Below are positions 24,795-37,440 of a stretch of DNA of 64,000 bases, piece after piece (the stretch's first letter is position 1; the number at the start of each line of letters is the position of its first letter). The stretch comes from Physcomitrium patens (Eukaryota > Streptophyta > Bryopsida > Funariales > Funariaceae): positions 8,027,838 through 8,091,837 of the forward strand of contig NC_037271.1 of the NCBI RefSeq assembly GCF_000002425.4, given 5' to 3'. Made by a program: the position numbers and the translations under genes. Below the pieces are notes generated by a model that had not been told where the DNA came from, did not search any database, and saw only the letters and a program-made list of their open reading frames with translations.

Positions 24795-24824
24795 TTGACA
24801 AGAGTACACCTATAATATCAGAGC
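24795..24824 (+). promoter_or_regulatory. Primer-binding site of B2 and partial tRNA-Met site
   Basis: TTGACAAGAGT (24795-24805) lies two bases after the 5' LTR and pairs with the predicted transcript start. TATCAGAGC (24816-24824) is 9 of the 12 bases of the common plant initiator-tRNA-Met site (TGGTATCAGAGC), but it sits 23 bases from the LTR and lacks the TGG that would pair with the tRNA CCA end. Confidence 0.7.
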
Positions 24825-27800
24825 TTTGTCTAATCTTGATTAAAGGTGGATTATCTCTTTTTCTTGATAAGATATAAGCATATTAGAAGTTAAAAATTAC
24901 CCTCTTCTAAATTGATATTGTTCTTAGTATTTTCTTTGTTATCAAGTCCTCTCTTCTATTTGTCTTGAGCGATATTAGACATCTTCTCTTTTCTAAGTGT
25001 TATCATGACAAAACTTATTGAAATGAAGAGTGCAATGGCACAAATGTAAGAGCAATTGAGAGAGTTAATGCTTGCGATGCATCAACTTAATTTACCACCA
25101 CAAGGAGCAACAAGATTGGCAAGAAGTGAAGATATAGAATTAGTTGGAGCTACTTCAATATTTGTACCAAACTATTCCTTTCTCCTATGGTGGAATGCCC
25201 TTCCAGTGTTAGAGAACCAAGAATTGTCCTACCCGAGAAGTTTGATGGCACCAGATCCAAGTTTCGAGGATTTATCAATCAAGTGCAACTTGTGATTGAA
25301 CTTCAACTCCATAGCTATCCAACTCCAGGATCACAAGTTAGATTCATTGATACGCTTCTTTCAGGTTCAGCACTATCATAGTTTTCATCTTTTCTTGAAC
25401 AACAAGATCTAATATTGGATAATCTAGAGGCTTCTTTGGCGGAGTTTAGATCCATGTATGGAGAACATGATGCAATTCGTATTGCAACCAATAAGATCCT
25501 TATTTTACGATAAGACAATCGATCAGTAATATTCTACGCTTCACAATTTTAACAACTTGCAACTGATATCAAGTGGGATGATACTATATTTATTAGACAA
25601 TTTTTCTACGAATTATAATATGAGGTAAAAAAATTAATGCTCAACTTACCTGATCCTCAAACATTGAGTCAACAATTGACTTTGCGATGAAGTACAATAA
25701 TTGCCTTTTTGAATTTCGATCTGAAAACTATATAAGTGGACCTCAACATTACTATAATTCAATGGCAACACCAACACCTCTTCAACACATACATTCAGAA
25801 GTAGAAGATATGCAAATTAATGCAATACGTTTCAAATCTCTTACTGAGCAAGAAAAGACTCGTCGTCGTCAAAAAGGATTATATTTATATTATGGAGAAC
25901 CAAAGCACACTTCTCAACATTGTCCAAAGAAATGACGCAATTACAAAATGAGGAGTATGGCTGTGAAAGAAGACAATATGTCAGAAAACGAGTTTGTCCA
26001 GCTACAATAGAGACTGTGCGGCTCGAACCTTACACAACGTCTAGTAAAGGTCATGTTCTCTCTTGAGAGTTCTCTCTTTGTTTTACATTAAATATTATTT
26101 TAGGACCTAAACACTACAAAGCCTCTGCCTTGTTAGATTCAGGAGCCTCAATGTATTTCTTAAATGAAGAATTTACTAAAAGACATAGCATATCTGTAGT
26201 AAAGAAAACTAAACTTGTTCATGTAGAAGTCATAGATGGTCGTCTATTGTCTTCTGGAGATAATACTCATGAAACCCTTCCTATAGAAGTAATAATCAAT
26301 GGTCATAATAGCTTAGTAGTATTTAATATCATTAGATCTCCCTCTAATTCAATCTTTTTAGATTTATCGTGGTTAGAAAAATACAACCCCTCAAATAGAT
26401 TGGATTACTCGAACTCTTATTTTCTCTAAAAGTATAACTAACAATGTAGTTAATCAAGTAGAGAGTCATAAGTCCAGTTCAATTAAATACGTATTTATAG
26501 GTACAAAAGCTTTCTTGTATGCTGCTATAAAAGAATCACCATATATTATTTATGCTACACCCGTTTCTATTGGTGAAAAGACTTCAAGTAGCATTCCAAG
26601 CCAATATCAAGAATTTCAAGATGTATTCGAAAAAAAGAATGCAGATACACTCCCGGAACATCGTTCCTATGATTACTCAATTGACCTTTAAGAAGGAGCA
26701 CAATCGCCATTCGGACCAATCTATAATTTATCATAAAATGACTTGACTGAACTCAAGGAGTATATTGAAGAAAATCTAGCCAAGAATTTCATATGCTATT
26801 TTAAATCTCACATAGGAGCTCCAATTCTATTTGTGAAGAAAAAAGATGGATCATTGCGGATGTGTGTTGATTATCGAGGACTCAACAAGATTACCATCAA
26901 GAACAGGTATCTACTACCTTTAATATTTGGACTTCTTGATCAACTGAATTAAGCTAAGATCTATACAAAAATAGATCTATAGGAAGTATACAATCTAGTA
27001 CGCATCAAAGAAGGAGATGAATGGAAGACTGCATTTCGAACTAGGTATGGACATTTTGAATACAACATCATGCCTTTTGGACTTATAAATGCACGAGCAA
27101 CTTTTCAACATCTAATGAATGATATTTTTTGAGAGTTTTTAGATGATTTTGTGGTTTTTTATCTAGATGACATCTTGATCTATTCTAAGAATCCAGAAGA
27201 ACATGAACTTTATATTCATCGTGTATTACAAAAATTAAAAGATGCAGGACTCTATGCCAAGATAGAAAAGTGCGTATTCTACACTACTCAAGTTGATTTC
27301 TTAGCTTACATCATTTCAAGTAATGGACTTATGATAGATCCTAAGAAAGTTCAAACTATTATAGACTGGAAGATCTCAAAAACGGTAAGAGATATCCAAT
27401 ACTTTTTGGAATTTACCAACTACTATTGGATCTTCATCAAGGACTTCTCTCGAGTTGTAGCTCCACTTACACTTTTGACTTCTAAAGACAAACTCCAATA
27501 GAATCAAGAAGCAAAAGTTGCTTTTGAATCTTTGAAGACAACATTTTTTTTTGTACCAAACTTGTATCGTGTTGATTTTTCCAAAGCATTCTTTATGGAA
27601 ACAGATGAATCAGACTTTGCTCTGGGTACAGTTTTATTACAAATGGGAACAGATGGCAAACTACATCCAGTAGCCTTTCATTCAAGAAAATTCTCAGCAG
27701 TAGAAATCAATAATGAGATCCATAACAAAGAACTTCTTGCAATTGTGGATTCTTTTCAAGAATGGCATCATTATCTAGAAGGCGCTTCTAGTCCAGTCAT

Positions 27801-29599
27801 CGTGTATACGGATCAAAAGAACCTCGAGTATTTTATGTCAGCACGTATATTAAATCATCCTCAAGCTTGTTGGAGCATGTCTTTATCAAGATTTGAGTTC
27901 ATCATCACTTATCGGCCAAGAAAATAAGAAGGTTTGTCTGATGCCTTGTCTAGACATTCTTATCTTGTACTAAAAGAAGGAGATGCAGCTTTAGAGCAAC
28001 AAAGAACGGTTTTCTTGAAGCTAGAGCAATTTCATCTACGAGAAATAAAATCAACATTGACTATTGATTTAACTTTTCTTAAGCTAATCCAGTTAAGTAT
28101 GTCTTCAGACCCTCTTGTTCATGTTATCAAGAATAATTCTTCTAAACCTCATTATCCCTCCAAATTTGAGTTCAAGAACAACCTACTCTATTTCGAAGGA
28201 CGCCTATATGTTCTAAAAGGAATAGTACGTTTATGTATTCTTCAAGCTCATCATGACTTTCCAACAGCAGAACATTTTGGATATAATAAGACTTTGGAGC
28301 TGATATCTAAAGATTTTTGGTGGCCTCAAATGTGGAAGGTAGTCAAAGATTTTGTATAATCATGTGATGTTTGCTCAAGATCAAAAACTCCTCGTCATCG
28401 ACCTTTTTGACTTCTTCAGCCATTATCCATTCTAGAACAACCATGGTCTTCTACTTCTATGGACTTCATCACAGATCTTCCAATCTCAAGTTTCTATGAC
28501 TCTATATTCATGATAGTAGATCGTTTTACCAAGATGGCACATTTTGTACCATGTACAAAATCTATTACAGGTGAAGAAATAGTTATGCTCTTTCTTGACA
28601 ATATCTATGGCTATCATGGATTACCTAAGGATATTATATCAGATAGGAGAACTCAATTTGTATCAAGATTTTGGCGGACTCTTTTTAAGATTCTAAAAGT
28701 GGATATAAAACTATCTTTGATATTCCATCCTTAAATTGATGGACAAACAGAATGTATTAATCAAATTTTGGAGCAATATTTAAGATGTACCATTAACTAC
28801 CAACAAGATGATTAGACAACTCTTTTGCCATTGGCAGAGTTTGTTTACTATAATACGGTACATTCTTCTACAAAACAAACTCCTTTCTTTGCTAATTATG
28901 GTTATCATCCACGACTTGATACTTTTGAATTTTTAAAAGTTGATAATCCTGCTGCAAAAGATTTAGCAATTCATTTATTAGAGCTACATGCAATGATGAA
29001 GGCGTAGTTAAAAGATACTCAAGAACAACAAAAGGTCAATACGGATGTTTATCAAAAGGAACAACCACGATTCTACTTGGGTAATAAGGTATAGCTACTT
29101 TGTTGAAATATGAAGACCACTCGTCCTTGTGATAAGTTGGACTATCAAAGGCTTGGACCATTTTCTATTTCTGCACAAATCAATCCAGTTGCATATCGTT
29201 TATATCTATCGGAGTCAATAAAAATCCATCTAATATTCCACATGTCTTTCCTTGAACCATATAAGATAGTGGACATACTAAGAAGACAAGAGGCTCCACC
29301 TCCTCCTATAGAAGTGGAAAATAATAAAGAGTTTGAAGTAGAAGAAGTCTTAGATTCAAGAAGGTGCTGAAATAAATTGGAATATCTTGTCCATTGGCAC
29401 GGATATGATATTAGTGAACGTACATGGGAGCCAATAAAGAATCTTTTAAATGCAGCAAAGGCGGTGGAGGCTTTTCATCGACGACATCTATCAAAATCAA
29501 GATGAAAACCTTCTTTATAAAAGAAACAACATCTAGGTAAGATAAAATTCTACTTTCAATCCTTGTTCGTAACTTCTTTGCAGTTGTGACACTGAGGAG

Positions 29600-30022
29600 A
29601 TGGAGAACCAACAACCAGCGGATTCGACTCAAGAGCCTTCATTTGCTGACCTGCAAGACGAGACATTACGATTGTCACAATCTTCAAGACGACGCAATCG
29701 AGATTAAGATCTTCAAGAACGACATGTTTTTCTTCGAATAGATGGCGAGATACAACGCGTTTGGTATCACTATTTGGGAAGGGACTCCTGATGTTTGGTG
29801 ATTATGCTAGAGGTAAGAACAACTCTTGATGGTGTTCCAAATATTCTATTCGAAGGAAGTTATGAAGGCCTCAATAATGATCAAATAACTGGGTGGTCTT
29901 CTCGCCCTGATATGGGACACTACCGATGGTTGAGAGGCCCTATCAATCATCTTTGAAGAGAACAAAGATCAGAGTATGTAGTAAATACAATTCGTCGCAT
30001 CATAGATTTCCTCAACATATGA
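29600..30022 (+). pseudogene. Extra frame after the chromodomain, B2
   Basis: It starts MENQQPADSTQEPSF and ends about 40 bp before the 3' LTR. It carries LVIMLE, GHYRWL and NHL..EQ blocks shared with the family-A frame at 4699-5052. This copy is broken. Unknown function. Confidence 0.55.
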
Positions 30023-30064
30023 TGACCGCTCCTTGTGGAACTCGTCCCTTGAAAGGAGGGATAA

Positions 30065-30625
30065 TGTCACGGACATACTCATGTAAGCTAGTAATTACAT
30101 ATTCAAATAGATAGAAGTAAGTAAAAGTAGATAAAAGTAAGTTAATTTTATAGTATTTAATATGGAAGCTTCCTAAAAGCTTCATAGATGTTGTTTTGAC
30201 TTCATAGGTGTCTTTAATTGACTTTTTGGATTAGAAACGTGGTCAACAAGTTAGCCATGTGCCACACATGTTGTTAACTTGAAGACCAAGCTAACTATGT
30301 GGTCCACATGTAGAAAAACTTGCCTTGTAAGTCAAGGCATGTATCCTAGAAAGTCAACACATATTGGAGGTCCTATAGAACGTCGCCACGTAACCCCTAG
30401 TTAGATAGTATATATAGAGACAAGAGTGAAGCCTTCTTCACTCTTGTCAACTCTTTTTTTGCTTCCAATCTAGTTTCAAGGGTCTCTAGTTTTCTTGTCT
30501 TTTGGCAATAGCCATTCTTGTTTCTCTTTCAATATACATACTTGTTTATTTATATTTTGTTACCTTTCTTTGAGTGAAGGCTTACTTGTCTGAATTGCTT
30601 TTTCATCAAGTTCTTGTCCTTGACA
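30065..30625 (+). repeat. 3' LTR of B2
   Basis: 561 bp from TGTCACGGACAT to TCCTTGACA, preceded by the purine tract AAAGGAGGGATAA and followed by ATGGC, the right-hand target duplicate. Confidence 0.95.
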
Positions 30626-30960
30626 ATGGCATATTGTATGTTTAATACCACCTCTTTTGACTATTTCTTTAAGAAATTGGATTTTTTCTTATTGCAAGAA
30701 GTCTTCTGGCTATGTCTCATCTATTTGTAAAGATTGAAGATTTCTTCTATTGTATCCGTTATACACTTTGGTGGCCTAATTATTTTAACTGTAAGTTGGA
30801 GGAATACAATATGGCAATAACGTCATTGTGGCATTCATCTTCAACGATGTGTATTTTGAGGTCCTAACTAATTAGAAGGGTTCTTAATAAATTAAGAAGA
30901 AGTACTTGAAAGTATATTGGTTTTATACTTATATTTTGTTAAAATTACATATTTTATTAT
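30626..30960 (+). mobile_element. Element C, right part (end of PHD-like region)
   Basis: Immediately after B2 the residues WHIVCLIPPL continue the PHD-type WHxxCLxPPL block whose first half ends at 24231. This shows that B2 split element C. The distal limit is not visible. Confidence 0.6.
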
Positions 30961-31990
30961 TAATTTGTAACATTTGATGTATTGTGTGTAATAATCTTTG
31001 TTTACATGACATGATGCTTATAGGTCGACATAAGTGGCCTTATAATAACTTTATATATATATATATCTTACTTTTACATGATAACAAAGCAATAACTTGT
31101 AATTAAATAGAATAGGAGTAAAATTTTGTTTAATTTTTGAATAAAAAATATTAAGTTAAATATTAAAATTTGTTTTTATTACAAATATCTAATTTAGCTA
31201 CTACAACATAAATAATATTGTACTTTTTTACAAGAAAAGAAATTCAAATATTATATAATTAAAGATTATTAATCTTTTAATTACCTTATTTCAATTCTTT
31301 GCTAATTTCTTTAAAAAAAATACTAAAATATTCTTTAATACAAAATCAATTTTAAATAAATTAGATTTTTAAAATTTAATTTTAATTTAGAATTTTCTCA
31401 ATAATCTATAAATTATTGATTAGAAAAAATTAAAAAAATAAATTTTATTTCTTTAAATCTTTTAAATTTTAAATCTTGTAATATAATTTTTTATTATATT
31501 TATTTTTTAGTATTTAAAAATTAAACTTTTGCCTATATTTTATAGCTACAACTATAATTTTCTTGAAGAAACAAATATTGTGGTTTGTATTAGCTTCTCA
31601 TTTCTTTAATTCACAAACGATGAGAGTATAAATATTTTATCTAATATTTTTTCTAATAATAAGACAAATTTTAAACCTAATTAGTCTAAAACAATTAAAA
31701 ATAAAGAAGTTTGTAATATAACATTACCACTATGTACAAAGAAATATACTTTTGATCAATATGTCCATATATGTGTTTTTAATTTAAGAAGTAATGAAAG
31801 ATTTATCATAACTGTGTTTTGAATTATTCACAATTTTAGCAAAGGGATTTAAAAACAAAGTAAATGTTTCATTTGGCTGATTTACTACTCACAAACCAAA
31901 TGTAGTTTAAATTAGAAAGTAAACTGATCATAAATTGTGCTTATCATAGTTACTCCTTACATTCCTTAAAAGATAAGTGTTGATAGAAAA
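30961..31990. other. AT-rich spacer
   Basis: Very AT-rich sequence with short AT runs (about 31,050-31,070). No frame, RNA or repeat boundary that I can support. Confidence 0.6.
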
Positions 31991-32803
31991 GCTTTAAGAG
32001 CATTGTTCTTGGTCAATTTATATCTTTGCAACAGGTCCTCCATGTTTTGTTTTAAAAAAATAAAAACAAAAATACTGTAATGACTGGTTTCACACGTCAG
32101 AAGCCAGCATTGCAGAAAGCAGTCATTGTAAAAAATTCATATAATGCAGCACTTGATGTGTGACAGGGAGGAAAAATAAGTTGAACCGATCACCGAAACA
32201 TTTCTTCGTGTCAGTGCATTCTATGCTCAGCTAGGAATTAGTCAATGAGTCAGTTGAGAAGCTTGGACTAACGCAGCCCAATTTAGGTCAGTTCAGAGAC
32301 AAGTTCTTTTGGATTCTGATTTTGGCGACTCGATTATGTTTTAAATTGTGAGAAAATCGCACCATTTCACTAATCCTCCCCTAGCTGCGAACAATTGTCC
32401 ATGAAGTCTTCCACAGAGAGATGCACATAATACATTACTTCAATGTTTCCGATCCTGATATCAAACATTAAGAGTTTAAACTTCTCTGGTCAAAAAGAAC
32501 AAGCTTCCTGTATGTCGAGTGCTTTCTCTGTTAACGCGCACAACTTTAAAAAAACTCATGGAATCTTCCCATAAAATATGCAGAATGGAAGAGCGCACAC
32601 GAGAGTAGATCTGTCACTAGAGTGACAAGGATATCATAATTCTTCAATCAATTTGTATGGCAGCAGCTGATCACAACCTTGGGCATCTCTTGTAAGTGCG
32701 TGTATGCACAGAACCTCATTAGACTTGAGACAGAAACTGCTAATCAAGAGATAAATGATTTTCACCTGTGATTAAAGCGAAGGTAACAAAGTTTGCACTT
32801 GCT
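31991..32803 (-). other. 3' flank / probable 3' UTR of the CDKE gene
   Basis: GC content rises at about 32,000, marking the edge of the gene island. The stretch lies directly downstream of the kinase stop codon and has no frame of note. No clear polyadenylation signal was identified. Confidence 0.45.
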
Positions 32804-35262
32804 TCAAATTCGCCTAGACTTATTTGGAGGCTGGTAATGGCCAGGGTAACTAACGTTTGACTGCTCTTTCCTTCTGAGACCTTGTTGCTGTTGCTGCTGC
32901 AGCAGCACAGCTGGATTACCTCTCTGCGTATAAATACCTGCGCTAGAGTTCAGTCCGTGCATTCCCACTGGTGGATTAACAACCATGTTGTTTGAGTTTT
33001 GAACTTTGTGTTGTTGCTGCTGCATGTTAACATTCATAGACTGGTGCAGTTGGTTCGAGCCCCCCGACATACTTGAGGGGTTAGGCATCTGTGGAGGAGG
33101 TGGGGCAGTTGTTCCATCGAAGTCTGTTGAGTAATCCACGGGGCGTTGAGGATACGGCACTACCTGACAACCAATAACAGCAACATATATGTGAGCACCA
33201 GAAAGTAGCAATGCAAGAAAGCAGGTGACGTAGATGAGTAATCAAGTTTATGTATATGTGGAAACACATTTCTTGTTCTATATCAAGTACGTGTTTGTTA
33301 TCGATCTCAAAAGTGCTAATCATCCTCTGAAGATTTTGCGTGCTAACCATGAGAGGCCTGAAGAGAGAGCCCAGAAAACCCAGTCAATTGGAAAGGCAAA
33401 TTGACGAAAAAATTCCCAGGTTGATGAGGGCCTAAACTATTTCAGACTCGACTAAGAATCATTCCTGCTTGACATACCAAAAGTCGAACGGTGGGATCAA
33501 CGTGGAAAATCCAACAATTCAATTAGGAAGGACAAGGAAGTTAGAAGTGAGAAAGAATTAGGATTTGGGCATTACACTTCTGTCAACTGTTCAAGGATGG
33601 GGAAGAGAACCTGAATCGTTTAGCTGTTTTCAGATATTATGATCCAAAACGTAAAGCTAACGTTGACAAATATACGCCGAGAAGCGTCACCACACACTCG
33701 GAATTTCAAAATAGGTGAAGAAAAGGCCAAAACAACCAGAAAACTAAGAGAAATCTCAGAATAACTCCAACTCACTCCATCAACGCTACACAATAACAGT
33801 ACTTAAAAAAATATACAATATTATGAATTCATATTACCTTGTCCGCCGCATTGGGTGGAACAAGAGAATTACGGCCTGGAATAGGATCATTTCGAAAATA
33901 ATCGTGCTCTAAGGCTTGCGATGCCGTGATCCGTTTGATGGGATCGTACTCCAGCATCTTCGACAACAAATCAAACCCTGGACTCTTCGGTGGCAACTGT
34001 ACAATACTGTAGAGGCCTGGGTTATCATACTTTCGAGTCTGGATATTTTGACGGTTACTCGCCCAATGTGGTAGAGTGAGAAGTGTCGGCCACTTATCCG
34101 CAGTAGGGTTGCCAAGGACTTTAAAGATTTTGTCCAACTGATCCAACTGGAACGGATTGGGACTGCTTTTGTCCTCTATTCCCTAACAAAAATTACATGA
34201 TCAACACAAAATTCGAATACTTAGCAAATTGTACCCGTTTCAAAAAAGATCAGTTTTCAAGCTCAAGATGCTAACCGAAGTGTACTGCAGAAACAAGAGA
34301 TGAAGCTCGATGGAGAGTACCTGAAAAAGGGGTTTAAGAGTAAGAAGCTCCGCAAAGATACACCCAACTGCCCACATATCGACAGCGCTTGTATAATGCC
34401 TACTTCCAAGTAGAAGCTCTGGAGCCCTGTACCAAATGGTAACCACCACACCATTTTCACTCAAGGACCGCAAAGGCGCCTGAAAGATTCGAGCCAAGCC
34501 AAAGTCCCCGATTTTTACTAATCCTTGCTCATCGCCTTCTCCCATCACCAGGATGTTGGAGGGTTTCAAATCACGGTGAATAATCCAATTGCTATGAAGG
34601 TAGTTCAAGCCATTGAGAATCTGCCAAAGCAAAGACTTCACCGTGTACGCGTTGATACTGCAGTTTATCTTCTCCCGATGATGTCGAATAATCTCGTAGA
34701 GATCGTGCTCAGCGTAATCGAACGCAAGGTACAACGACATGTCACCATGGTTGATGTGAACATTCACGAGCTTCACAATGTTTTCATGTATACACTCTCG
34801 CAGCAACATAATCTCCCGGATTGCTGTCGGGGAAACGCCATCGCCCTCCTTTGACTGCTTGAACTTCTTGATCGCAATTTTAGTGCCCCTGCTATAAGCA
34901 CCAAGAGACAACAATGTCATCAACCTACGAAAAACAGCTCAAACACGTGACGAAGGCATGGCATGCTTCCTTTTCTCTTGAAATGGAAACCCTAAATGAA
35001 TTGTGGTAATTGATGCACAAGCTTGTGCCCAAAATTTACTAGTCCCAACAACGGCACAAACCCTCCGCACTTATTGAATGTCATTCAAATTCTCAAATAG
35101 ATCTACGGAGTGCCCACAACCATAAACCCACCTGTGCGCAGGCTCTTTGCTCTTCGCAAGATACACCAGCCCGTACGTTCCTTCTCCAATCTTCCCAACT
35201 AAATCATACTGCTGCAACCACTCCGGGCGCGCCCGCTGCTTGCCGGATCCATCCGCCACCAT
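32804..35262 (-). CDS. CDKE1: Cyclin-dependent kinase E / CDK8 (Mediator kinase), four exons
   Basis: The predicted nuclear serine/threonine kinase of the Mediator kinase module, partner of cyclin C, acts on RNA polymerase II transcription. Minus-strand exons: 35262-35132, 34888-34321, 34182-33838, 33163-32804. All introns are GT-AG. Total 1,404 bp, 467 residues (Arabidopsis CDKE1 is about 470). Visible: P-loop GEGTYG (26-31), catalytic K51, cyclin-binding SPTAIRE (63-69, plant form of CDK8 SMSACRE), HRDLKPSN (148-155), DFG (172-174), WYRAPE (196-201). The T-loop lacks the usual activating threonine, as in CDK8. The tail is Q-rich and ends NKSRRI, like Arabidopsis NKSRRL. The start MVADGSGK was chosen by homology; an in-frame ATG 48 codons upstream (35406) gives an unrelated extension. 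It looks intact and is the only confident host gene here. Confidence 0.95.
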
Positions 35263-36544
35263 CGCTAAGCCCAGTCTGCTTATCACTAAAACCCAAATCT
35301 TCAACCCCCAATCTTCAAACCTCAGAGACGCAACTTCCCTCCAAAACAGATACCAGCCTTCACCTCCATTCCAGGAGGTTCCGTCATCATCCCGCCATAT
35401 CCACAACTACGATGAATCCAGACACACAAGAACCCTCTGAAACATCCTCATAGCCTATCCCTGCATCTCATCACAGCGTTCACGTTTCAACATGACAGAG
35501 TCTGCTAAGCTTGCAATTCGAATCGTAGCGGAATCCATTACGACGGTTGAATAGTGCCCACCCTGAAACTCAGCCAAGACAACGGTCGCAGCAACGCGTT
35601 GAATGATGCTTTCCTTGGTTCTCTCAACAAGGAACTAATTTCACACAGACGTTGAACGAGATTGATTCCTAGTAACGTTACCCCAATCACAGACTCATGC
35701 ACATGTTTCAACCACCCCCGCGATAAAATACCTTGGCAAGTGCACCAGACGCATGCGAATGGCCAGCGCTCGTGATGCCAATGGAGGTGGAATCATTTAC
35801 CTTTTCTACCAAACTATGATTCTTTTTCTCGAAAACTTATTTCCACTTAGGAAACAAACTAGGGTTACCAAGGGTTGCTGACAAAACTGACTGAAATGGA
35901 TTGGATGAATGATTACAACAGTCACATGATGCACATTTGGTGCTTCGATGATTGATTGTGCATCGATCCCAATGTCGACTTGCGAAATTCAGGATGAAAG
36001 CGTTCATCGGACCATGAAAAAAATATGCACATGAAGTTGAGCACTTGCCAAGCCACTTTGAAACAAAACTCATTTTCAGCCTGCGTCTGAGTACCTGATG
36101 AGTCTAGCAGTGGATGCCGTAGAGAGAAGGACAAGACTTACCAGAATTCTTTGCACATCACCAATTGTGTCAGGACTCCAGCTTTCAGATACGAGTAGGT
36201 AAATTGAACATTGAAGTACTGTACTGGCGAAATGCGAAGTTAGTGTTAGGTGACGCAGTCGGAAATACTCCTCAACAGGTAGCCTAACGCGACCGCAAGT
36301 TTTCAGAGGATTTGTCTGTATGGTTTCCTGGAAAGGAATGGGAATGGATTGAGGTACCTCCGAGAGCATCCGATTTTATTACAATTTTGTTACTGGACAA
36401 GTGGACCCTAAACAGTATTCAATAATGAACTGGAGTATTCAGAGACGTCCGGGCTTATCAAGAGCACACCATTGTGGTGAGATTATAGCACCAAGGACAG
36501 AGGCAATCTCGGCTTCTGGCTAACGTGTGTCGTTGAAACCGGCT
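35263..36544. other. Gene-island spacer: CDKE promoter/5' UTR side
   Basis: Moderate-GC sequence between two minus-strand gene models. It should hold the CDKE 5' UTR and promoter. An open minus-strand stretch at 36076-36369, with a possible acceptor upstream and a GTAAGT donor near its end, could be an exon of the upstream gene or chance. No TATA box is singled out. Confidence 0.4.
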
Positions 36545-37083
36545 TCAATTGCCATAAGTGCCCCGCCAAATATTCCCCAGATAGAAATTGAACTTTTGGG
36601 GTAGTAAAGTCACGTTGCGGTATTCTTGGGCTTGGTTATTGATTCTTGCCTTGCTTTCAAGGAATTGTTCGCAGACTTGTTCACACAACCCATCGGTGCT
36701 GAAGAAAACTAAAAGCCCTGGTGAGATAGACTTTTAGGGCTGTGAGAGCGAGTGGAAGAGGGTGAAATATGTGCTGATTTACTCCCTAATGTTTTTCAGA
36801 AGGAAGAAGATCCACACATTAGGAAACTCAGAACACTGAACCTATCACGCTGTGAGGACAACACAATCAATCAATCACCAAAACCTCGTCAATGTTCAAG
36901 AAAAACTCCAAAGATTCCAACAATATTCTAATGGACTGACCTTAGAGGTACAGCCTTCCCCAGCTCTTCATCATCTTCGTGTGAATCGTGAGCTTCTTTA
37001 GCACTAAGAGCTTCCGCCAAATTTTGATGACTCCAAGTCAGGGAAGGAAACACACTGAAACCAGAGCAAGACAAATGAGTCAT
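36545..37083 (-). CDS. Unrecognised two-exon gene model
   Basis: Not recognised. Exon 1 (37083-36941) encodes MTHLSCSGFSVFPSLTW, then an acidic stretch (HEDDEELGKAVPL). It ends at an AG|GTCAGT donor. A 242-bp intron ends in a pyrimidine-rich TTTTCTTCAG acceptor. Exon 2 (36698-36545) keeps the frame through CEQVCEQFLESKARINN to a stop. Total 297 bp, 98 residues. The serine-rich N-terminus could be an organelle-targeting peptide. In favour: a clean splice pair, preserved frame and gene-island GC. Against: no family match, and another frame over 36,450-36,580 (WGIFGGALMAIEAGFN) also looks protein-like, so the real gene may be longer or spliced differently. Confidence 0.35.
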
Positions 37084-37440
37084 TGTTTGAATAGTCCCAA
37101 CAAACTACCAATTCAAGCATGAAGAGACAATTAACGAGTAATGGAATGCAAGCTAGGATCATCAACGTCGGATGTGTTCGTGCCTCTGACATGAAAGGAG
37201 TGATGCCTGAATAATCTGTCAGAGCAGGTGCTCACGCTTCCGGACCTCGGTGGGTCCCAATTAATGACTTGAGTTGCTGAATATTCCTTTCGCTTAAATT
37301 TTGTTGCATGCCACAATTGTAATCCATGCATGGGGAAGTATCTAGAATTGGGTTCCTTTGCCCGGCGAAGGAAAATCATCTCTACACTTGTACCTTTCTC
37401 CATGAAAGGTTAATCTTTGTAATGAATATTCATGTAAATT
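37084..37440 (-). other. Upstream edge of the gene island
   Basis: It holds a 90-residue minus-strand frame (37131-37403) without recognisable motifs. It may be the 5' leader of the gene model at 36,545-37,083. GC falls sharply at about 37,430. Confidence 0.35.

Larger units (their letters stand above)
24232..30625 (+). mobile_element. Family-B Ty3 chromovirus B2, full-length structure
   Basis: A 6,394-bp element with both LTRs and a probable 5-bp target duplication (TTGGC left, ATGGC right). Parts: gag (about 25,006-25,935), protease with DSGAS (about 26,130-26,430), RT (about 26,743-27,500), RNase H (about 27,560-27,990), integrase HHCC and DDE (about 28,150-29,150), GPF module, chromodomain (about 29,320-29,480), extra frame (29600-30022), purine tract and 3' LTR. 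The LTRs differ at about 38 of 561 sites (about 93% identical). At assumed rates of 0.5-1.3 x 10^-8 per site per year this is roughly 3-7 million years. The coding region is broken, with about fifteen to twenty breaks. It is inserted in the PHD-like end of element C. Confidence 0.95.

Noticed and set aside
34525-34854. Plus-strand 109-residue frame
   Set aside because: Antisense shadow of CDKE exon 2.
35263-35406. In-frame N-terminal extension of CDKE
   Set aside because: The extra 48 residues do not resemble any CDKE, and homology starts at the downstream Met.
35147-35440. Plus-strand 97-residue frame over the CDKE start
   Set aside because: Antisense to CDKE exon 1 and its leader; no motif or splice support.
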